Made by a program: the position numbers and the translations under genes
Shown here: piece by piece, positions 9,502 through 19,086 of the stretch
Position numbering within the stretch: position 1 is the first letter of the stretch
Layout: every line of letters starts with the position of its first letter
The notes under the pieces: generated by a model
What the model saw: only the letters and a program-made list of their open reading frames with translations
What the model was told of the DNA's origin: nothing
The model's database searches: none
DNA from: an uncultured Propionivibrio sp.
GTDB taxonomy: Bacteria; Pseudomonadota; Gammaproteobacteria; Burkholderiales; Rhodocyclaceae
DNA length: 64,000 bases
NCBI GenBank assembly: GCA_937923255.1
Contig: CALAIL010000037.1
Span: 18,145 to 82,144, forward strand
Direction of reading: 5' to 3'

Positions 9502-10347
9502 ATGCTCAACCGACTTGATAACTGGCTCACCCATCATTCCGATCATCCCGATCTGCGCGGCGGCAGGCGTTTTCTCACCGAATTCTGGTTTTTCGGCCTG
9601 AAAGAGGCTCGCGCCTGCCTGTTTGCAGGGCTGTTTTTTATCGCCATGTTTGTCGTACCGCGCGAAGGCTGGGCAGGCATGGCCCGCTATGATTTGTTAT
9701 TAATATTTGCGCTGGCTGTGCAGGCCGCGATGCTGGCGTATGGATTTGAAACATGGGACGAAGTGAAATCGATCACGCTATTTCATGTGATCGGCTTCGC
9801 GCTTGAGGTATTCAAAACTTCCGGCAGCATCCAGTCGTGGGCGTACCCGGGCGCAGGCTATACCAAACTCTTCGGCGTGCCGCTCTTTACCGGCTTCATG
9901 TACGCCGCCGTCGGCAGCTACATCATCCAGGCCTGGCGGCTGTTCAACATCAAAATCCAGAGCCATCCGCCGTACTGGCTCGCCACCCTTGCCGCGCTTT
10001 TGGTATATGCCAACTTCTTTACCCACCACTATATCGGCGACTACCGTGGGTATATCGGCGCCTTCATCCTCGGTCTCTATGCCCGTACCACCGTGTACTT
10101 CACTCCCTACGACCGTGTCCGCAAAATGCCGTTGCTGCTGGCTTTCGTGCTCATCGGTTTTTTCATTTGGCTGGCTGAAAACATCGGCACCTTCGCGGGT
10201 GTGTGGCAATACCCCAACCAGCTCGGCGCCTGGTCGGCGGTTCACATCAGCAAATGGAGCGCATGGTCGCTGCTGGTCATTATGACTTTTGTCATCGTCG
10301 CCAACTTGAAACATATCAAGCACACCATCGCCATATCACGCGATTAG
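9502..10347 (+). CDS. DUF817 family membrane protein (YoaT-like)
   Basis: A 281-residue integral membrane protein with about eight hydrophobic segments. It shows the conserved DUF817 core: FWFFGLKEARACLFAG near the N-terminus, SWAYPGAGYTKLFGVPLF (residues ~113-130), YANFFTHHYIGDYR and ENIGTFAGVWQYPNQ. No biochemical function is established for this family. It lies 92 bp after fhs and is followed on the same strand by two further small membrane protein genes; co-transcription is possible. Confidence 0.85.
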   Translation: MLNRLDNWLTHHSDHPDLRGGRRFLTEFWFFGLKEARACLFAGLFFIAMFVVPREGWAGMARYDLLLIFALAVQAAMLAYGFETWDEVKSITLFHVIGFALEVFKTSGSIQSWAYPGAGYTKLFGVPLFTGFMYAAVGSYIIQAWRLFNIKIQSHPPYWLATLAALLVYANFFTHHYIGDYRGYIGAFILGLYARTTVYFTPYDRVRKMPLLLAFVLIGFFIWLAENIGTFAGVWQYPNQLGAWSAVHISKWSAWSLLVIMTFVIVANLKHIKHTIAISRD

Positions 10348-10398
10348 GGCGGACAGACAGATTCGCCCATCGTTCCCGATCGACGCCATGCCCACGCC

Positions 10399-11139
10399 AT
10401 GCCTTTTACCCTCGCCCATCCCGCATTCATTCTGCCGCTGGCACGCTGCCGCTTTCTGCATTTTCCCGCACTGGTTTTGGGCGCAATGTCGCCCGATTTC
10501 GCCTATTTCCTTTACGGCAAACCAGTGAACTGCGGGCACGGCTGGGAAGATATTTTTTGGCTCGACGTTCCGCTGACAGCGCTGTTTTGGCTGTTTTATC
10601 GCCGCCTGCTGGCGGAAGTTCTGCACGAAAACCTGCCTGACTGCCTGAATGCCGCCTATCCCCCAACGCCGCGTTTCAAACGGTCTTGGCAGCATGTGCT
10701 TTGCTTTACCCTGTCTGCCGCGCTCGGGGCGTTTTCGCATATCGTGCTGGATGCATTTACGCATGGGAACGGCGGCTTCGTACTGCATTTCGAGGTGCTA
10801 CGCCAGCCTGTCGGCGGATTGGCGCTGTTCAAATGGCTGCAATACGGCGGCGGTATCGGCGGGCTGGCGGTGCTGCTTTGGTATCAGCGCCGGATGGCGC
10901 GACGCTTCCCCGCTGTTTCCCACAAAAATGGACGGCAGAAACGGCAATTCTGGCTACGGATCGGCGCCAGTGTCTGCGCATTATTGCTGGCGTGGCAGCT
11001 GATCGTGCCGGTCGCCGCGAAGGCGGCGGCAATATGGGTCATCCGCCTGGTCGATGCATGCATTCTGGTGCTGGCGTTTGCCGGCTTATGGAAAAATTCG
11101 CTGAAAATCTTGTGCAAGCCCGACCGACAGACTGATTAA
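10399..11139 (+). CDS. DUF4184 family membrane protein
   Basis: A 246-residue protein starting [16 protein letters not shown], the signature opening of the DUF4184 family. It continues with [11 protein letters not shown] and [16 protein letters not shown]. The His/Asp pairs ([18 protein letters not shown]) resemble the metal-dependent membrane hydrolase YdjM/DUF457-like fold, so a membrane metal-binding enzyme is conceivable. The function is unknown. The stop is 2 bp before the ynfA-like start, suggesting translational coupling. Confidence 0.82.
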   Translation: MPFTLAHPAFILPLARCRFLHFPALVLGAMSPDFAYFLYGKPVNCGHGWEDIFWLDVPLTALFWLFYRRLLAEVLHENLPDCLNAAYPPTPRFKRSWQHVLCFTLSAALGAFSHIVLDAFTHGNGGFVLHFEVLRQPVGGLALFKWLQYGGGIGGLAVLLWYQRRMARRFPAVSHKNGRQKRQFWLRIGASVCALLLAWQLIVPVAAKAAAIWVIRLVDACILVLAFAGLWKNSLKILCKPDRQTD

Positions 11140-11141
11140 TC

Positions 11142-11465
11142 ATGCTCAGAACCTTGTTGCTTTTTATCCTGACCGCGCTGGCCGAAATCACCGGCTGCTG
11201 GCTCCCCTATCTTTGGCTGCGCCAGGCCGGATCGGCCTGGCTGCTTGTTCCGGCCGCGTTTTCGCTGGCACTGTTTGCCTGGCTGCTGACGCTGCATCCC
11301 GCCGCCAGCGGCCGTATTTATGCGGCTTACGGCGGCGTGTATATCAGCGTCGCACTGCTCTGGCTCTGGTTGGCGGATGGCGTTCGACCGCAATGGACGG
11401 ACTGGATCGGCATTGCCCTGTGCCTGAGCGGGATGACGATCATTATGTGGGGCGCAAGATCATAG
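11142..11465 (+). CDS. YnfA family (UPF0060) small membrane protein
   Basis: A 107-residue four-helix membrane protein. The family signatures are [29 protein letters not shown] and the ending [26 protein letters not shown]. YnfA belongs to the drug/metabolite transporter superfamily near the SMR proteins, but its physiological substrate is not settled. It follows the DUF4184 gene with a 2-bp gap. Confidence 0.9.
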   Translation: MLRTLLLFILTALAEITGCWLPYLWLRQAGSAWLLVPAAFSLALFAWLLTLHPAASGRIYAAYGGVYISVALLWLWLADGVRPQWTDWIGIALCLSGMTIIMWGARS

Positions 11466-11511
11466 CTTTTTAAGCATTTTTCAGGGAATCACCCTGCAAA
11501 CGATCGCGGAG

Positions 11512-11517
11512 TATAAT
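11512..11517 (+). promoter_or_regulatory. Perfect -10 hexamer upstream of naiP
   Basis: TATAAT lies 39 bp upstream of the transporter start in the 90-bp gap after the YnfA gene. No good -35 is visible at 16-18 bp spacing, so an activator or another upstream element may be needed. Confidence 0.4.
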
Positions 11518-11555
11518 GTCTGCCCGCATTTTTCGTTGTTACACCCAGGAAGATC

Positions 11556-12809
11556 ATGACCCGTACTGTCATACCGCCAGGCAATGTTGCGCTGCCCGTT
11601 TCCCGCACCCGGCTGCTCGCACTTTCGGGGGTAGGCTGGATGTTCGATGCGATGGACGTGGGCTTGCTCTCGTTCATTCTGGCCGCACTCAAAGCCGACT
11701 GGGGATTGTCGCCCGCGCAGATGGGCTGGCTGGGCGCTGTCAATTCAGTCGGCATGGCGGCAGGCGCCCTCCTGTTCGGAATGATGGCCGACCGCATTGG
11801 ACGCAAACAGGTTTTCATCATTACCCTACTGTTATTCGCTACGGCCAGCGGACTATCGGCGCTGGCCGAGACGCTGGCGATCCTGCTGGTACTCCGCTTT
11901 TTTATCGGCATGGGGCTCGGCGGTGAACTGCCGGTGGCCGCCACTTATGTTTCCGAGCGCGTGCCGGCGCATGAACGCGGGCGCATCGTCGTGCTTCTGG
12001 AGAGTTTCTGGGCCGTTGGCTGGCTGCTGGCAGCACTGATCGCCTATTTCGTCATGCCGCGCTTTGCGCCCGATATGGGTTGGCGCATCGCCCTGCTACT
12101 GGGCGCGCTGCCGGCGATCTACGCGCTTTACCTGCGCTGCGGGCTACCCGACGACACGCCCGCTGCGGCAAGACATAACGCGGACGACGACGCCCCCGCG
12201 ACGTTGTCGTGGACAGCGCGGCTGGCACGCCTGTGGTCCGCGCCATACCGCCGCCCCACGCTGATGCTGTGGGTCTTGTGGTTCACCGTGGTGTTTTCCT
12301 ATTACGGCATGTTTCTGTGGCTGCCCAGCGTGATGATCGCCAAAGGGTTTGCCCTGATCCGAAGCTTCGAATACGTGCTTTTGATGACGCTGGCGCAGTT
12401 GCCGGGTTATTTCACTGCCGCCTGGCTAATCGAGCGCATCGGGCGCAAGGCCGTACTGGTCGTGTACCTGCTGGGAACAGCCGCCAGTGCCTGGGCGTTC
12501 GGCAATGCCGGCAACGAGACGGCACTGTTGCTGTCGGGCGCGCTGTTATCGTTTTTCAACCTGGGAGCGTGGGGCGCGCTATACGCTTATTCGCCCGAAA
12601 ACTACCCCGCCTCCATCCGCGCCAGCGGTGTCGGCACAGCTGCCGCCATAGGTCGCGTGGGCGGTATTTTGGGGCCATTGGCCATCCCGTTTCTTGGCGC
12701 GCATGGCTGGGGCACAGGCGGTATCTTTGCGCTGTTTGCCGCCGCCATTGCCCTGGGCGCGCTGGCTGTGGCACTGCTGGGACGCGAAACGCGCGGGCTG
12801 GCCGCATAA
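11556..12809 (+). CDS. naiP: MFS transporter, NaiP/NiaP-type niacin transporter
   Basis: A 417-residue, 12-helix major facilitator protein of the inner membrane. The segments FDAMDVGLLSFILAAL, GMGLGGELPVAATYVSE, LLESFWAVGWLLAAL and RSFEYVLLMTLAQLPGY agree closely with the Bacillus subtilis niacin permease NaiP as I remember it. The cytoplasmic loop motif DRIGRK follows helix 2. CAGGAAG sits 5 bases before the ATG. It is a single gene, convergent with lexA, with a repeat-rich gap between them. The substrate call (nicotinic acid) rests on similarity; a related aromatic acid or sugar acid is the alternative. Confidence 0.78.
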   Translation: MTRTVIPPGNVALPVSRTRLLALSGVGWMFDAMDVGLLSFILAALKADWGLSPAQMGWLGAVNSVGMAAGALLFGMMADRIGRKQVFIITLLLFATASGLSALAETLAILLVLRFFIGMGLGGELPVAATYVSERVPAHERGRIVVLLESFWAVGWLLAALIAYFVMPRFAPDMGWRIALLLGALPAIYALYLRCGLPDDTPAAARHNADDDAPATLSWTARLARLWSAPYRRPTLMLWVLWFTVVFSYYGMFLWLPSVMIAKGFALIRSFEYVLLMTLAQLPGYFTAAWLIERIGRKAVLVVYLLGTAASAWAFGNAGNETALLLSGALLSFFNLGAWGALYAYSPENYPASIRASGVGTAAAIGRVGGILGPLAIPFLGAHGWGTGGIFALFAAAIALGALAVALLGRETRGLAA

Positions 12810-12825
12810 AAAAAGCAGGCGCCGC

Positions 12826-12985
12826 TGAAACCCGCGTAAATAGGGCATCTCCGGCATCCCTGCCCTGAAGTCCTTTATTGATAAGGGTTCCAGAGGCGCC
12901 CATCCGGAAACGCCCTATCCACGTGGGCTTCAGAGGGTGTATCGGGAGAATAGCCTATCCACGCGGGTTTCCGAGGAGGTGCCCT
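12826..12985. repeat. Intergenic ~40-bp repeat array, locus A
   Basis: One inverted unit (CCCGCGTAAATAGGGC followed by ATCTCCGG) is followed by three direct units at 40-41 bp spacing (TCCTTTATTGATAAGGG, GCCCTATCCACGTGGGC, GCCTATCCACGCGGG). Each direct unit is followed by TTCCAGAGG, TTCAGAGG or TTCCGAGG. It lies between convergent naiP and lexA. A further lone unit sits at 13206-13250 beyond the miniature elements. Confidence 0.8.
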
Positions 12986-12995
12986 AAGTCTCTTA

Positions 12996-13099
12996 TATAG
13001 CGGCTCGACTTTGCCAAAAGACAAGGCGGCGAGCCGCAGACAGTACGAGTAGTACGGCAAGGCGAGCCAACGCAGTATTTTGGTAAAGGAATCCGCTAT
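12996..13099 (+). mobile_element. Correia-like miniature inverted-repeat element, copy 1
   Basis: This 104-bp element begins TATAGCGG and ends CCGCTAT. Its ends form imperfect inverted repeats of about 25 bp, which also share CCAAAA/TTTTGG. The interior contains GACAAGGCGGCGAGCCGCAG, CAGACAGTAC and AAGGCGAGCCAACGC. These closely match interior blocks of the Neisseria Correia element as I recall it, but with a core segment missing. No transposase is encoded. The first 35 bp are identical to the element at the right edge of the window. Confidence 0.75.
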
Positions 13100-13205
13100 G
13101 GCTTGACTTTGCCAAAGACAAGGCGGTAAGCCGCAGACAGACCATTCAATACGGCAAGGCCAGGTCAACACGGCAACGCAGTAGGTTGGCGAAGGAAGCC
13201 GCTAT
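13097..13205 (+). mobile_element. Correia-like miniature element, copy 2 (diverged, tandem)
   Basis: A second, more diverged copy immediately abuts copy 1, sharing the TAT at the junction. It starts TATGGCTTGACTTTGCC, keeps GACAAGGCGG and AGCCGCAGACAG, and ends GAAGCCGCTAT. Tandem insertion of one element at the end of another is typical of TA-targeting miniature elements. Confidence 0.65.
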
Positions 13206-13250
13206 TTCAGAGGAGGTCTGGAAGCGCCCTATCCATAAGGGCTTCGGCGG
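13206..13250. repeat. Single ~40-bp repeat unit (locus A, second part)
   Basis: The unit TTTCAGAGGAGG ... GCGCCCTATCCATAAGGGC-TTCGGCGG belongs to the same family as locus A. The Correia-like pair therefore appears to be inserted inside a repeat array. Confidence 0.6.
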
Positions 13251-13271
13251 CGCTTTGTTCGGGGCGCGGTG

Positions 13272-13877
13272 TTAAAACGCGTCGCCGGTGCGGATGAGGC
13301 CAACGGCAATGCCCTCGATCGCCAGCGCCTGTACGCGCGTATCGACGATGATGGGCGAAAAGTCCGGATTTTCGGCAATCAGTTCGACGGTTTCGCCCTT
13401 GCGGCGGTAGCGCTTGACCGTCACGTCATCATCTAGGCGCGCGACGACAATTTGGCCGTTATGCGCCTCGGCACAGCGGTGTACCGCCAGCAGGTCGCCA
13501 TCAAGGATGCCTGCATTGAGCATCGACAGGCCGCGTACGCGCAGCAGAAAATCCGCGCGCGGACTAAACAGCGAAGCATCGAGCGGATAGCGCGCCTGGA
13601 CATTTTCCACGGCCAGAATCGGGCTGCCGGCGGCAACGCTGCCGATCAGCGGCAAGCCAAGCTGTTCAACCAGACGGATGCCGCGCGCTGATCCCGGTTC
13701 GAGCACAATCAATCCTTTTTTAGCCAGCGCGCGCAAGTGATCTTCCGCCGCATTGGGCGAAGCAAAGCCGAAAGCACGGGCGATTTCGGCACGCGTCGGC
13801 GGCGCCCCCAACACTTCCCGTGAGTTCCGGATGAAGTCGAGGATTTCCTGCTGGCGCGGTGTGAGTCTGGCTGTCAT
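13272..13877 (-). CDS. lexA: LexA repressor
   Basis: A 201-residue SOS repressor and autoprotease. The winged-helix DNA-binding domain occupies residues ~1-68 ([11 protein letters not shown]; recognition region [11 protein letters not shown]). The RecA-triggered cleavage bond is Ala83-Gly84 in GSVAAGSP. The catalytic dyad is Ser118 (RVRGLSM) and Lys155 (DVTVKRYRR). A perfect SOS box lies 24 bp upstream of the start, so the gene is autoregulated as usual. It is convergent with naiP. The same box type also precedes the radical-SAM pair in this window. Confidence 0.96.
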   Translation of the reverse strand: MTARLTPRQQEILDFIRNSREVLGAPPTRAEIARAFGFASPNAAEDHLRALAKKGLIVLEPGSARGIRLVEQLGLPLIGSVAAGSPILAVENVQARYPLDASLFSPRADFLLRVRGLSMLNAGILDGDLLAVHRCAEAHNGQIVVARLDDDVTVKRYRRKGETVELIAENPDFSPIIVDTRVQALAIEGIAVGLIRTGDAF

Positions 13878-13900
13878 GATACTTCCGACGCATTAAATAT

Positions 13901-13916
13901 CTGTATTTATATACAG
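13901..13916. promoter_or_regulatory. LexA (SOS) box of lexA
   Basis: CTGTATTTATATACAG is a perfect CTGT-(A/T)8-ACAG operator located 24-39 bp upstream of the lexA start. Confidence 0.92.
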
Positions 13917-13984
13917 TTATTGTTCGGAAAGCAAGCCGGCACGAAGAATTTGCGCCGATGACGCCGCTTTTCCAGATAGCCCCG

Positions 13985-14125
13985 CCGGAACCCGCGTAAA
14001 CAAAGGGCTGGCGGGCGCTCTCCTCGGAAATGCCCTGTTTATAAGGGCTTCAGAGCACCCTCACCGGAGAGGCCCTGTTTATAAGGGTTTCCGGGCAGCC
14101 GCCCCGAATACGCGGGCTGGCGGAT
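13985..14125. repeat. Intergenic ~40-bp repeat array, locus B
   Basis: The units are GAACCCGCGTAAACAAAGGGC (inverted type, 13988-14008), GCCCTGTTTATAAGGGCTTC (about 14030), GCCCTGTTTATAAGGGTTTC (about 14072) and a degenerate CCCGAATACGCGGGC. Two direct units are 40-41 bp apart. The array lies between the lexA promoter and the 3' end of ackA. Confidence 0.8.
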
Positions 14126-14148
14126 AGCCTTGATAAAAGCTCGGCCGC

Positions 14149-15357
14149 TCAATGCCCCGGCAATGCGGCGACGATATCGCGCGTATCGCGTGCGATTTCC
14201 AATTCTTCATTCGTCGGTACGACCATGACCTTGATCGCTGAATCGGCCGTCGAAATGATCGCTTCCTTGCCGCGGACATTGTTGGCGGCAGCGTCAAGTT
14301 TGATGCCGAGCAGGGCGAGCCGGTTAACGACCGTCGCGCGGAAATCGGTGCCGTTTTCGCCAATACCGCCGGTAAAAATGATGGCATCGACACGCCCCAG
14401 CTCGATGGCGTAAGCGCCGATGTATTTCAGGCTACGATGGCACAGAACGTCGAGCGCCAGTTGGGCGCGAACATTGCCTTGCGCGGCCGCTATTTCGACG
14501 TCGCGCATATCGGAGCTGACGCCGGAAATGCCGAGCAGCCCGGATTGTTTGTTGAGCACGACGTCGATATCGTCAATCGACAAACTGCTGGTGTCGGCCA
14601 GAAAGCGGAGCACGCCGGGGTCGATGTCGCCGCTGCGCGTGCCCATGACCATGCCTTCGAGCGGCGTCATGCCCATGCTGGTATCGTAGGACTTGCCGTT
14701 TTTGATCGCGGTAAATGACGAGCCGTTGCCCATGTGGCAGGTAATGCAGTTGAAGCGATCCAGGGCGATGCCGAGAATCTGCGCGGCGCGCTCGGAAACG
14801 AAGCGGTGCGAGGTGCCGTGAAAGCCGTAGCGGCGGACGTGGAGCTTTTCATACCATTCGTAAGGCACGGCATAAAGATAGGATTCGGGCGGCATTGTGG
14901 TATGGAAGGCGGTATCGAAGACGGCAACGTTCGGCACACCCGGCAGATCCTGCATCATGGCCTTGATGCCGGTGATGTTCGGCGGATTGTGCAATGGCGC
15001 CAGCGGGATGTTTTCCTGGAGCACGGCGATCACCTTCTCATCGACGAGCACGGATTTGGAGAACTTTTCCGCGCCATGCACGACCCGGTGTCCCACGGCG
15101 GTGATGTCCTTGAGCGACCCGATGACGCCGGTTTTGGCATCGACCAGCAGCTCGAGAATATGCGCAATGGCCGCGGCATGGTCGGCCACGTGCAGCACCT
15201 CGCGTATTTTTTTGCCGCCGACCGGCTCGTAGGTGAGCGCTGCGTCCTGCATGCCAATGCGCTCAACCAGGCCGCTCGCGACCCGCCGCTCGTTGCTCAT
15301 ATCCAGCAACTGGTACTTAAAGGAAGAACTGCCGCAATTCAATACAAAAACGAACAT
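14149..15357 (-). CDS. ackA: Acetate kinase
   Basis: A 402-residue ASKHA-fold kinase interconverting acetate plus ATP with acetyl phosphate. Both PROSITE-type signatures are present: the N-terminal FVLNCGSSSFKYQL and the internal YGFHGTSHRFVSERA. FTGGIGEN is near the C-terminus. The usual partner pta is not adjacent, and the repeat array B follows the stop. The length is normal. Confidence 0.96.
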   Translation of the reverse strand: MFVFVLNCGSSSFKYQLLDMSNERRVASGLVERIGMQDAALTYEPVGGKKIREVLHVADHAAAIAHILELLVDAKTGVIGSLKDITAVGHRVVHGAEKFSKSVLVDEKVIAVLQENIPLAPLHNPPNITGIKAMMQDLPGVPNVAVFDTAFHTTMPPESYLYAVPYEWYEKLHVRRYGFHGTSHRFVSERAAQILGIALDRFNCITCHMGNGSSFTAIKNGKSYDTSMGMTPLEGMVMGTRSGDIDPGVLRFLADTSSLSIDDIDVVLNKQSGLLGISGVSSDMRDVEIAAAQGNVRAQLALDVLCHRSLKYIGAYAIELGRVDAIIFTGGIGENGTDFRATVVNRLALLGIKLDAAANNVRGKEAIISTADSAIKVMVVPTNEELEIARDTRDIVAALPGH

Positions 15358-15639
15358 GATGTTTACCCTGCCTTTCCGTACCTTTGCGCGTTTTTCTGAA
15401 TTTTCCGCCTTTTACTGTTTTGTCTTACTTCACCTTTTTGACACTTTCAACGCCAGGCACGCCATTTTCAAGCGCGTAATTCCATCCATCCGCCAGCATT
15501 AAGCCCATTCCGTTGCATTCTACCCAAGCCAGGCAGGCAGGCAACAAAAAACTGAATCCAGAACGTATGCGCCTGCCGAAAGGTTTTTATAACCCCATGA
15601 TTCAAGCCGGCTTTTAAGACAAATAGCCACTTGCCGAAA

Positions 15640-15682
15640 ACTAAATATAGTCGATTTTTTGCATTCACATACTAGATGTAGT
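15640..15682 (+). promoter_or_regulatory. Pair of NrdR-like boxes upstream of nrdJ
   Basis: Two 12-bp inverted-repeat boxes, ACTAAATATAGT (15640-15651) and ACTAGATGTAGT (15671-15682), have start points 31 bp apart, about three helical turns. NrdR boxes (core close to ACWATATATWGT) typically occur as such pairs before ribonucleotide reductase operons. The second box lies 178 bp before the start codon. The rest of the 15358-15860 gap shows no gene and no B12-riboswitch box. Confidence 0.72.
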
Positions 15683-15860
15683 AATTTACAGGGCGTCGCC
15701 ACATCGCCTGTGCGATGTTTTTTAGGTCATGGCGAACGCTACCGGCCGCCGCGATCCGGACCCGGTGCATGATTTTCCTGCCTGGCCACATAGTTGGTCA
15801 GCTATCGACGACATTTCATCCAAATTTGTCTGAATCTACCCAGAATTCAAGGAACCTCCC

Positions 15861-18743
15861 ATGAGCCAGAGTGAACAGCAACTGTCTTTCTCCGAAGTCG
15901 CCCAAGCACCAGAAATCCCGCCCTTAACCGAGCAGGAAATTTCCAGCGAAGTGCTCGCTGAAAAATACGCCAAGGGCACCGAAATCAATGTCCATGACGT
16001 ACGTCGCCGCGTTGCCCGGGCGCTCGCCGCCCAGGAAGAAGAAAAGATGCGCGCCAAATGGGAAGAACGATTCCTGTGGGCGCAGGAAAACGGCTTTATT
16101 CCGGCCGGACGCATCAATTCAGCCGCTGGCACGCCGCTGGCGGCAACGCTCATCAACTGTTTTGTGCAGCCGGTGGGGGATTCGATCGTCGAATTCGTCG
16201 ATGGCCGCCCCGGCATTTACAGCGCGCTGGCCGAAGCGGCCGAAACCATGCGGCGCGGCGGCGGTGTCGGCTATGATTTTTCTTCAATCCGCCCGCAAGG
16301 CGCGCAGGTCAAAGGCACACAATCGCGCGCATCCGGGCCGGTGTCCTACATGCGCGTGTTCGATCGTTCCTGCGAAACCGTCGAATCCGCCGGCGCGCGG
16401 CGCGGCGCACAGATGGGCGTCCTGCGCTGCGATCATCCGGATATTGAGGTTTTCATCCACGCCAAGGATAAAGGCGACCTGACGAACTTCAATATTTCGA
16501 TTGGCGTGACCGATAGTTTTATGCAGGCTGTCGAGGAAGATGGCGAGGTCGAACTCGTACATCGCGCCGAACCGAACGCCGATATGAAAGCGGGCGGCGC
16601 CTACCAGCGCGACGACGGAATGTGGGTCTATCACAAAGTCCGCGCCCGCGATCTCTGGGATCAGGTCATGAAATCCACCTATGACCACGCCGAACCAGGC
16701 ATCCTTTTCCTGGATCGTATGAACAAGGATAACAACCTCTATTACTGCGAGCAGATCGAGGCGACCAACCCCTGCGCGGAGCAGCCCCTGCCCCCGTATG
16801 GTTGCTGCTGCCTCGGTTCGGTCAACCTGACATTGTTCGTCAGGCACCCGTTCTCCGACCGTGCCGAATTCGACTTTGAGTCCTTTGGCGAAGTCATCAA
16901 AGTATCAACGCGCATGCTCGACAATGTGCTCGACGTCACTGCCTGGCCGCTGGAACGCCAGCGCCAGGAAGCGGCCAGCAAGCGCCGCATCGGTCTGGGT
17001 TTCACCGGCCTGGGCGATGCTCTGTGCATGCTGGGTCTGCGTTACGACACCACGGCGGCAACCGCGATGGGGGCGCGTATTTCCGAATTCATGCGCGATA
17101 CGGCCTATCTTTCGTCGGTTGAGCTGGCCAAGGAGCGCGGCGCCTTTCCGTTGTTCAACGCCGAGCTGTACCTTTCCGGCGGCAATTTCGCCTCGCGCCT
17201 GCCTGCTACGATCAAGGCCGAAATCCGCAAGCATGGCCTGCGCAATTCGCACCTTCTTTCGATCGCGCCCACCGGCACCATCTCGCTGGCCTTTGCCGAT
17301 AACGCCTCGAACGGCATCGAGCCGCCCTTCTCCTGGACTTACAACCGCAAAAAACGGATGCCGGACGGTACGCTCAAGGAATACGCGGTGGAAGATTACG
17401 CCTGGCGTCTGTTCCGCCATCTTGGTGGCGATGTCGAGCACCTACCGGATTACTTCATCACTGCGCTGGAAATTTCGGCCAAAGCGCACAAAGACATGGT
17501 TGCCGCCGTTGCCCCCTACATCGACACGTCGATTTCGAAAACAGTCAACGTGCCGGCCGAATATCCCTACGAAGATTTTCAGGATCTGTATATGTCGGCC
17601 TGGAAGTCCGGATTGAAAGGGCTGGCGACCTATCGCCCCAACAGCGTGCTCGGCTCAGTCCTTTCGGTCGAACCGAAAAAGGCCGACGAGAAGAAGCAGC
17701 CACAAGATTTCGTCAATGGCGATGCCAACCGACGCCTGTCGATCAAAACGTTGCCCGCGCCCGTACTTGCCAGCCTGCGCTGGCCGGGGCGCCCCGAATT
17801 GCCGGAAGGCAACCTGGCCTGGACGTATATGATCGAGCACGAACTCGGTAAATTTGCGCTGTTCGTCGGTCATGTTGAACAAGAAGGACGCGTCTGGCCG
17901 TTCGAGGCCTGGGTCAACGGCCCCGCACAGCCCCGCGGCCTGGGCGCCGTCGCGAAAACGCTGTCAATGGACATGCGTGCCGACGACCACGGCTGGCTCA
18001 AACTCAAGCTCGAATCGCTTGCGCGCACGCCCGATGGCGAAGGCTTCGACATGCCCTTCCCGCCGTATGGCGAACGCAAACGCATGCCTTCTGTCGTTTC
18101 GGCCATGGCCAGATTGATTGAATACCGCGTCAAGCAGCTCGACGCTTTCAACAAGTCCGGACCAACCCCCGTGCTTGACGCACTGTTCAGCCTCAAAGAG
18201 CCGAAGACCGGAACAGACGGCACCTTGTCCTGGACAGTCGATATCTATAATCCGGCGACCGAGGAAGACTTTGTTCTGGGCCTCAAGGAAATCACTTTGC
18301 CTGACGGCGTCACGCGTCCTTACTCGGTCTGGCTATCCGGCAATTATCCGCGCGCGCTTGACGGTCTGACCAAACTGCTTTCGCTCGATATGCGCGTGCT
18401 CGATCCGGCCTGGATTGGCATGAAGCTGCGCAAGCTGCTCGATTACCCGGAACCCCTCGGCGATTTTATGGCGTTCGTTCCAGGTTCGCGCAAACAGCAG
18501 ACCTATCCGTCAACCGTTGCCTACATCGCACGGCTCATCATCCACCGCTACGCGATGCTTGGCATCCTCGACGAAAACGGACTGCCTTTGCAGCAGATGG
18601 GAATTCTGGAGGCGCCAGCCAGCCGTACCTCGCCCAAACCTACCGCAGGTAAGTTATGTGCCGAATGCGGCAACTACACGATGATCCGCAAGGATGGCTG
18701 TGACTTCTGCACGGCCTGCGGCGCTGTTGGCACCTGCGGTTAA
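15861..18743 (+). CDS. nrdJ: Adenosylcobalamin-dependent (class II) ribonucleoside-diphosphate reductase
   Basis: A 960-residue enzyme that reduces ribonucleotides to deoxyribonucleotides with a B12-derived thiyl radical. [11 protein letters not shown] gives the first active-site cysteine region, [18 protein letters not shown] the finger loop, and [20 protein letters not shown] lies near residues 470-490. Between about residues 620 and 900 there are two diverged copies of a ~140-residue domain: PFEAWVNG ... [12 protein letters not shown] and PYSVWLSG ... [12 protein letters not shown]. The extreme C-terminus is a four-cysteine CAECG ... [10 protein letters not shown] motif, probably the redox-active or zinc-binding tail. 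CAAGGAA precedes the ATG. Two NrdR-like boxes lie upstream. Confidence 0.95.
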   Translation: MSQSEQQLSFSEVAQAPEIPPLTEQEISSEVLAEKYAKGTEINVHDVRRRVARALAAQEEEKMRAKWEERFLWAQENGFIPAGRINSAAGTPLAATLINCFVQPVGDSIVEFVDGRPGIYSALAEAAETMRRGGGVGYDFSSIRPQGAQVKGTQSRASGPVSYMRVFDRSCETVESAGARRGAQMGVLRCDHPDIEVFIHAKDKGDLTNFNISIGVTDSFMQAVEEDGEVELVHRAEPNADMKAGGAYQRDDGMWVYHKVRARDLWDQVMKSTYDHAEPGILFLDRMNKDNNLYYCEQIEATNPCAEQPLPPYGCCCLGSVNLTLFVRHPFSDRAEFDFESFGEVIKVSTRMLDNVLDVTAWPLERQRQEAASKRRIGLGFTGLGDALCMLGLRYDTTAATAMGARISEFMRDTAYLSSVELAKERGAFPLFNAELYLSGGNFASRLPATIKAEIRKHGLRNSHLLSIAPTGTISLAFADNASNGIEPPFSWTYNRKKRMPDGTLKEYAVEDYAWRLFRHLGGDVEHLPDYFITALEISAKAHKDMVAAVAPYIDTSISKTVNVPAEYPYEDFQDLYMSAWKSGLKGLATYRPNSVLGSVLSVEPKKADEKKQPQDFVNGDANRRLSIKTLPAPVLASLRWPGRPELPEGNLAWTYMIEHELGKFALFVGHVEQEGRVWPFEAWVNGPAQPRGLGAVAKTLSMDMRADDHGWLKLKLESLARTPDGEGFDMPFPPYGERKRMPSVVSAMARLIEYRVKQLDAFNKSGPTPVLDALFSLKEPKTGTDGTLSWTVDIYNPATEEDFVLGLKEITLPDGVTRPYSVWLSGNYPRALDGLTKLLSLDMRVLDPAWIGMKLRKLLDYPEPLGDFMAFVPGSRKQQTYPSTVAYIARLIIHRYAMLGILDENGLPLQQMGILEAPASRTSPKPTAGKLCAECGNYTMIRKDGCDFCTACGAVGTCG

Positions 18744-18764
18744 GGATATCGAAGCCAAGCGATT

Positions 18765-18793
18765 GCAGCGCCGCGTCATCCGCGCGGCGCTGC
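18765..18793. terminator. Strong stem-loop after nrdJ
   Basis: GCAGCGCCGCG and CGCGGCGCTGC form a perfect 11-bp stem with a 7-base loop, 22 bp after the nrdJ stop. No T-tract follows, so it may be an mRNA-stabilising hairpin or a non-canonical terminator. The rest of the 18744-19086 gap shows no gene. Confidence 0.5.
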
Positions 18794-19086
18794 ATGAATA
18801 GCGCAATGTAAATATCTCTTACAGGCAAAACTCCTCAGTTTTATCCGCGAACGTAGATCATCCGCCATACCACCCGTCTTTGGCAGATCGTGTCAAACAT
18901 CTACGAGTCATCTGAAAGCATTTTCAGGTACAGTACGCCGGGTTTGGCAGCGCGCATCACAATTATCGGCACGCCGTACAGCCGTCCGACCCATCACAAT
19001 GGCTTTTATTGGCAAAGGATTTCGTAAAAAATTGGATTCCCTGACTGTACGCTACCATTACGAATCACTTTGTCTTTGTACATCCC

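Noticed and set aside
12826..12985. CRISPR array
   Set aside because: The ~40-bp periodicity comes from the units themselves. There are no unique spacers, units occur in both orientations, and no cas genes are present.
15683..15860. Cobalamin riboswitch upstream of nrdJ
   Set aside because: The conserved B12-box and its paired core could not be found in this leader.
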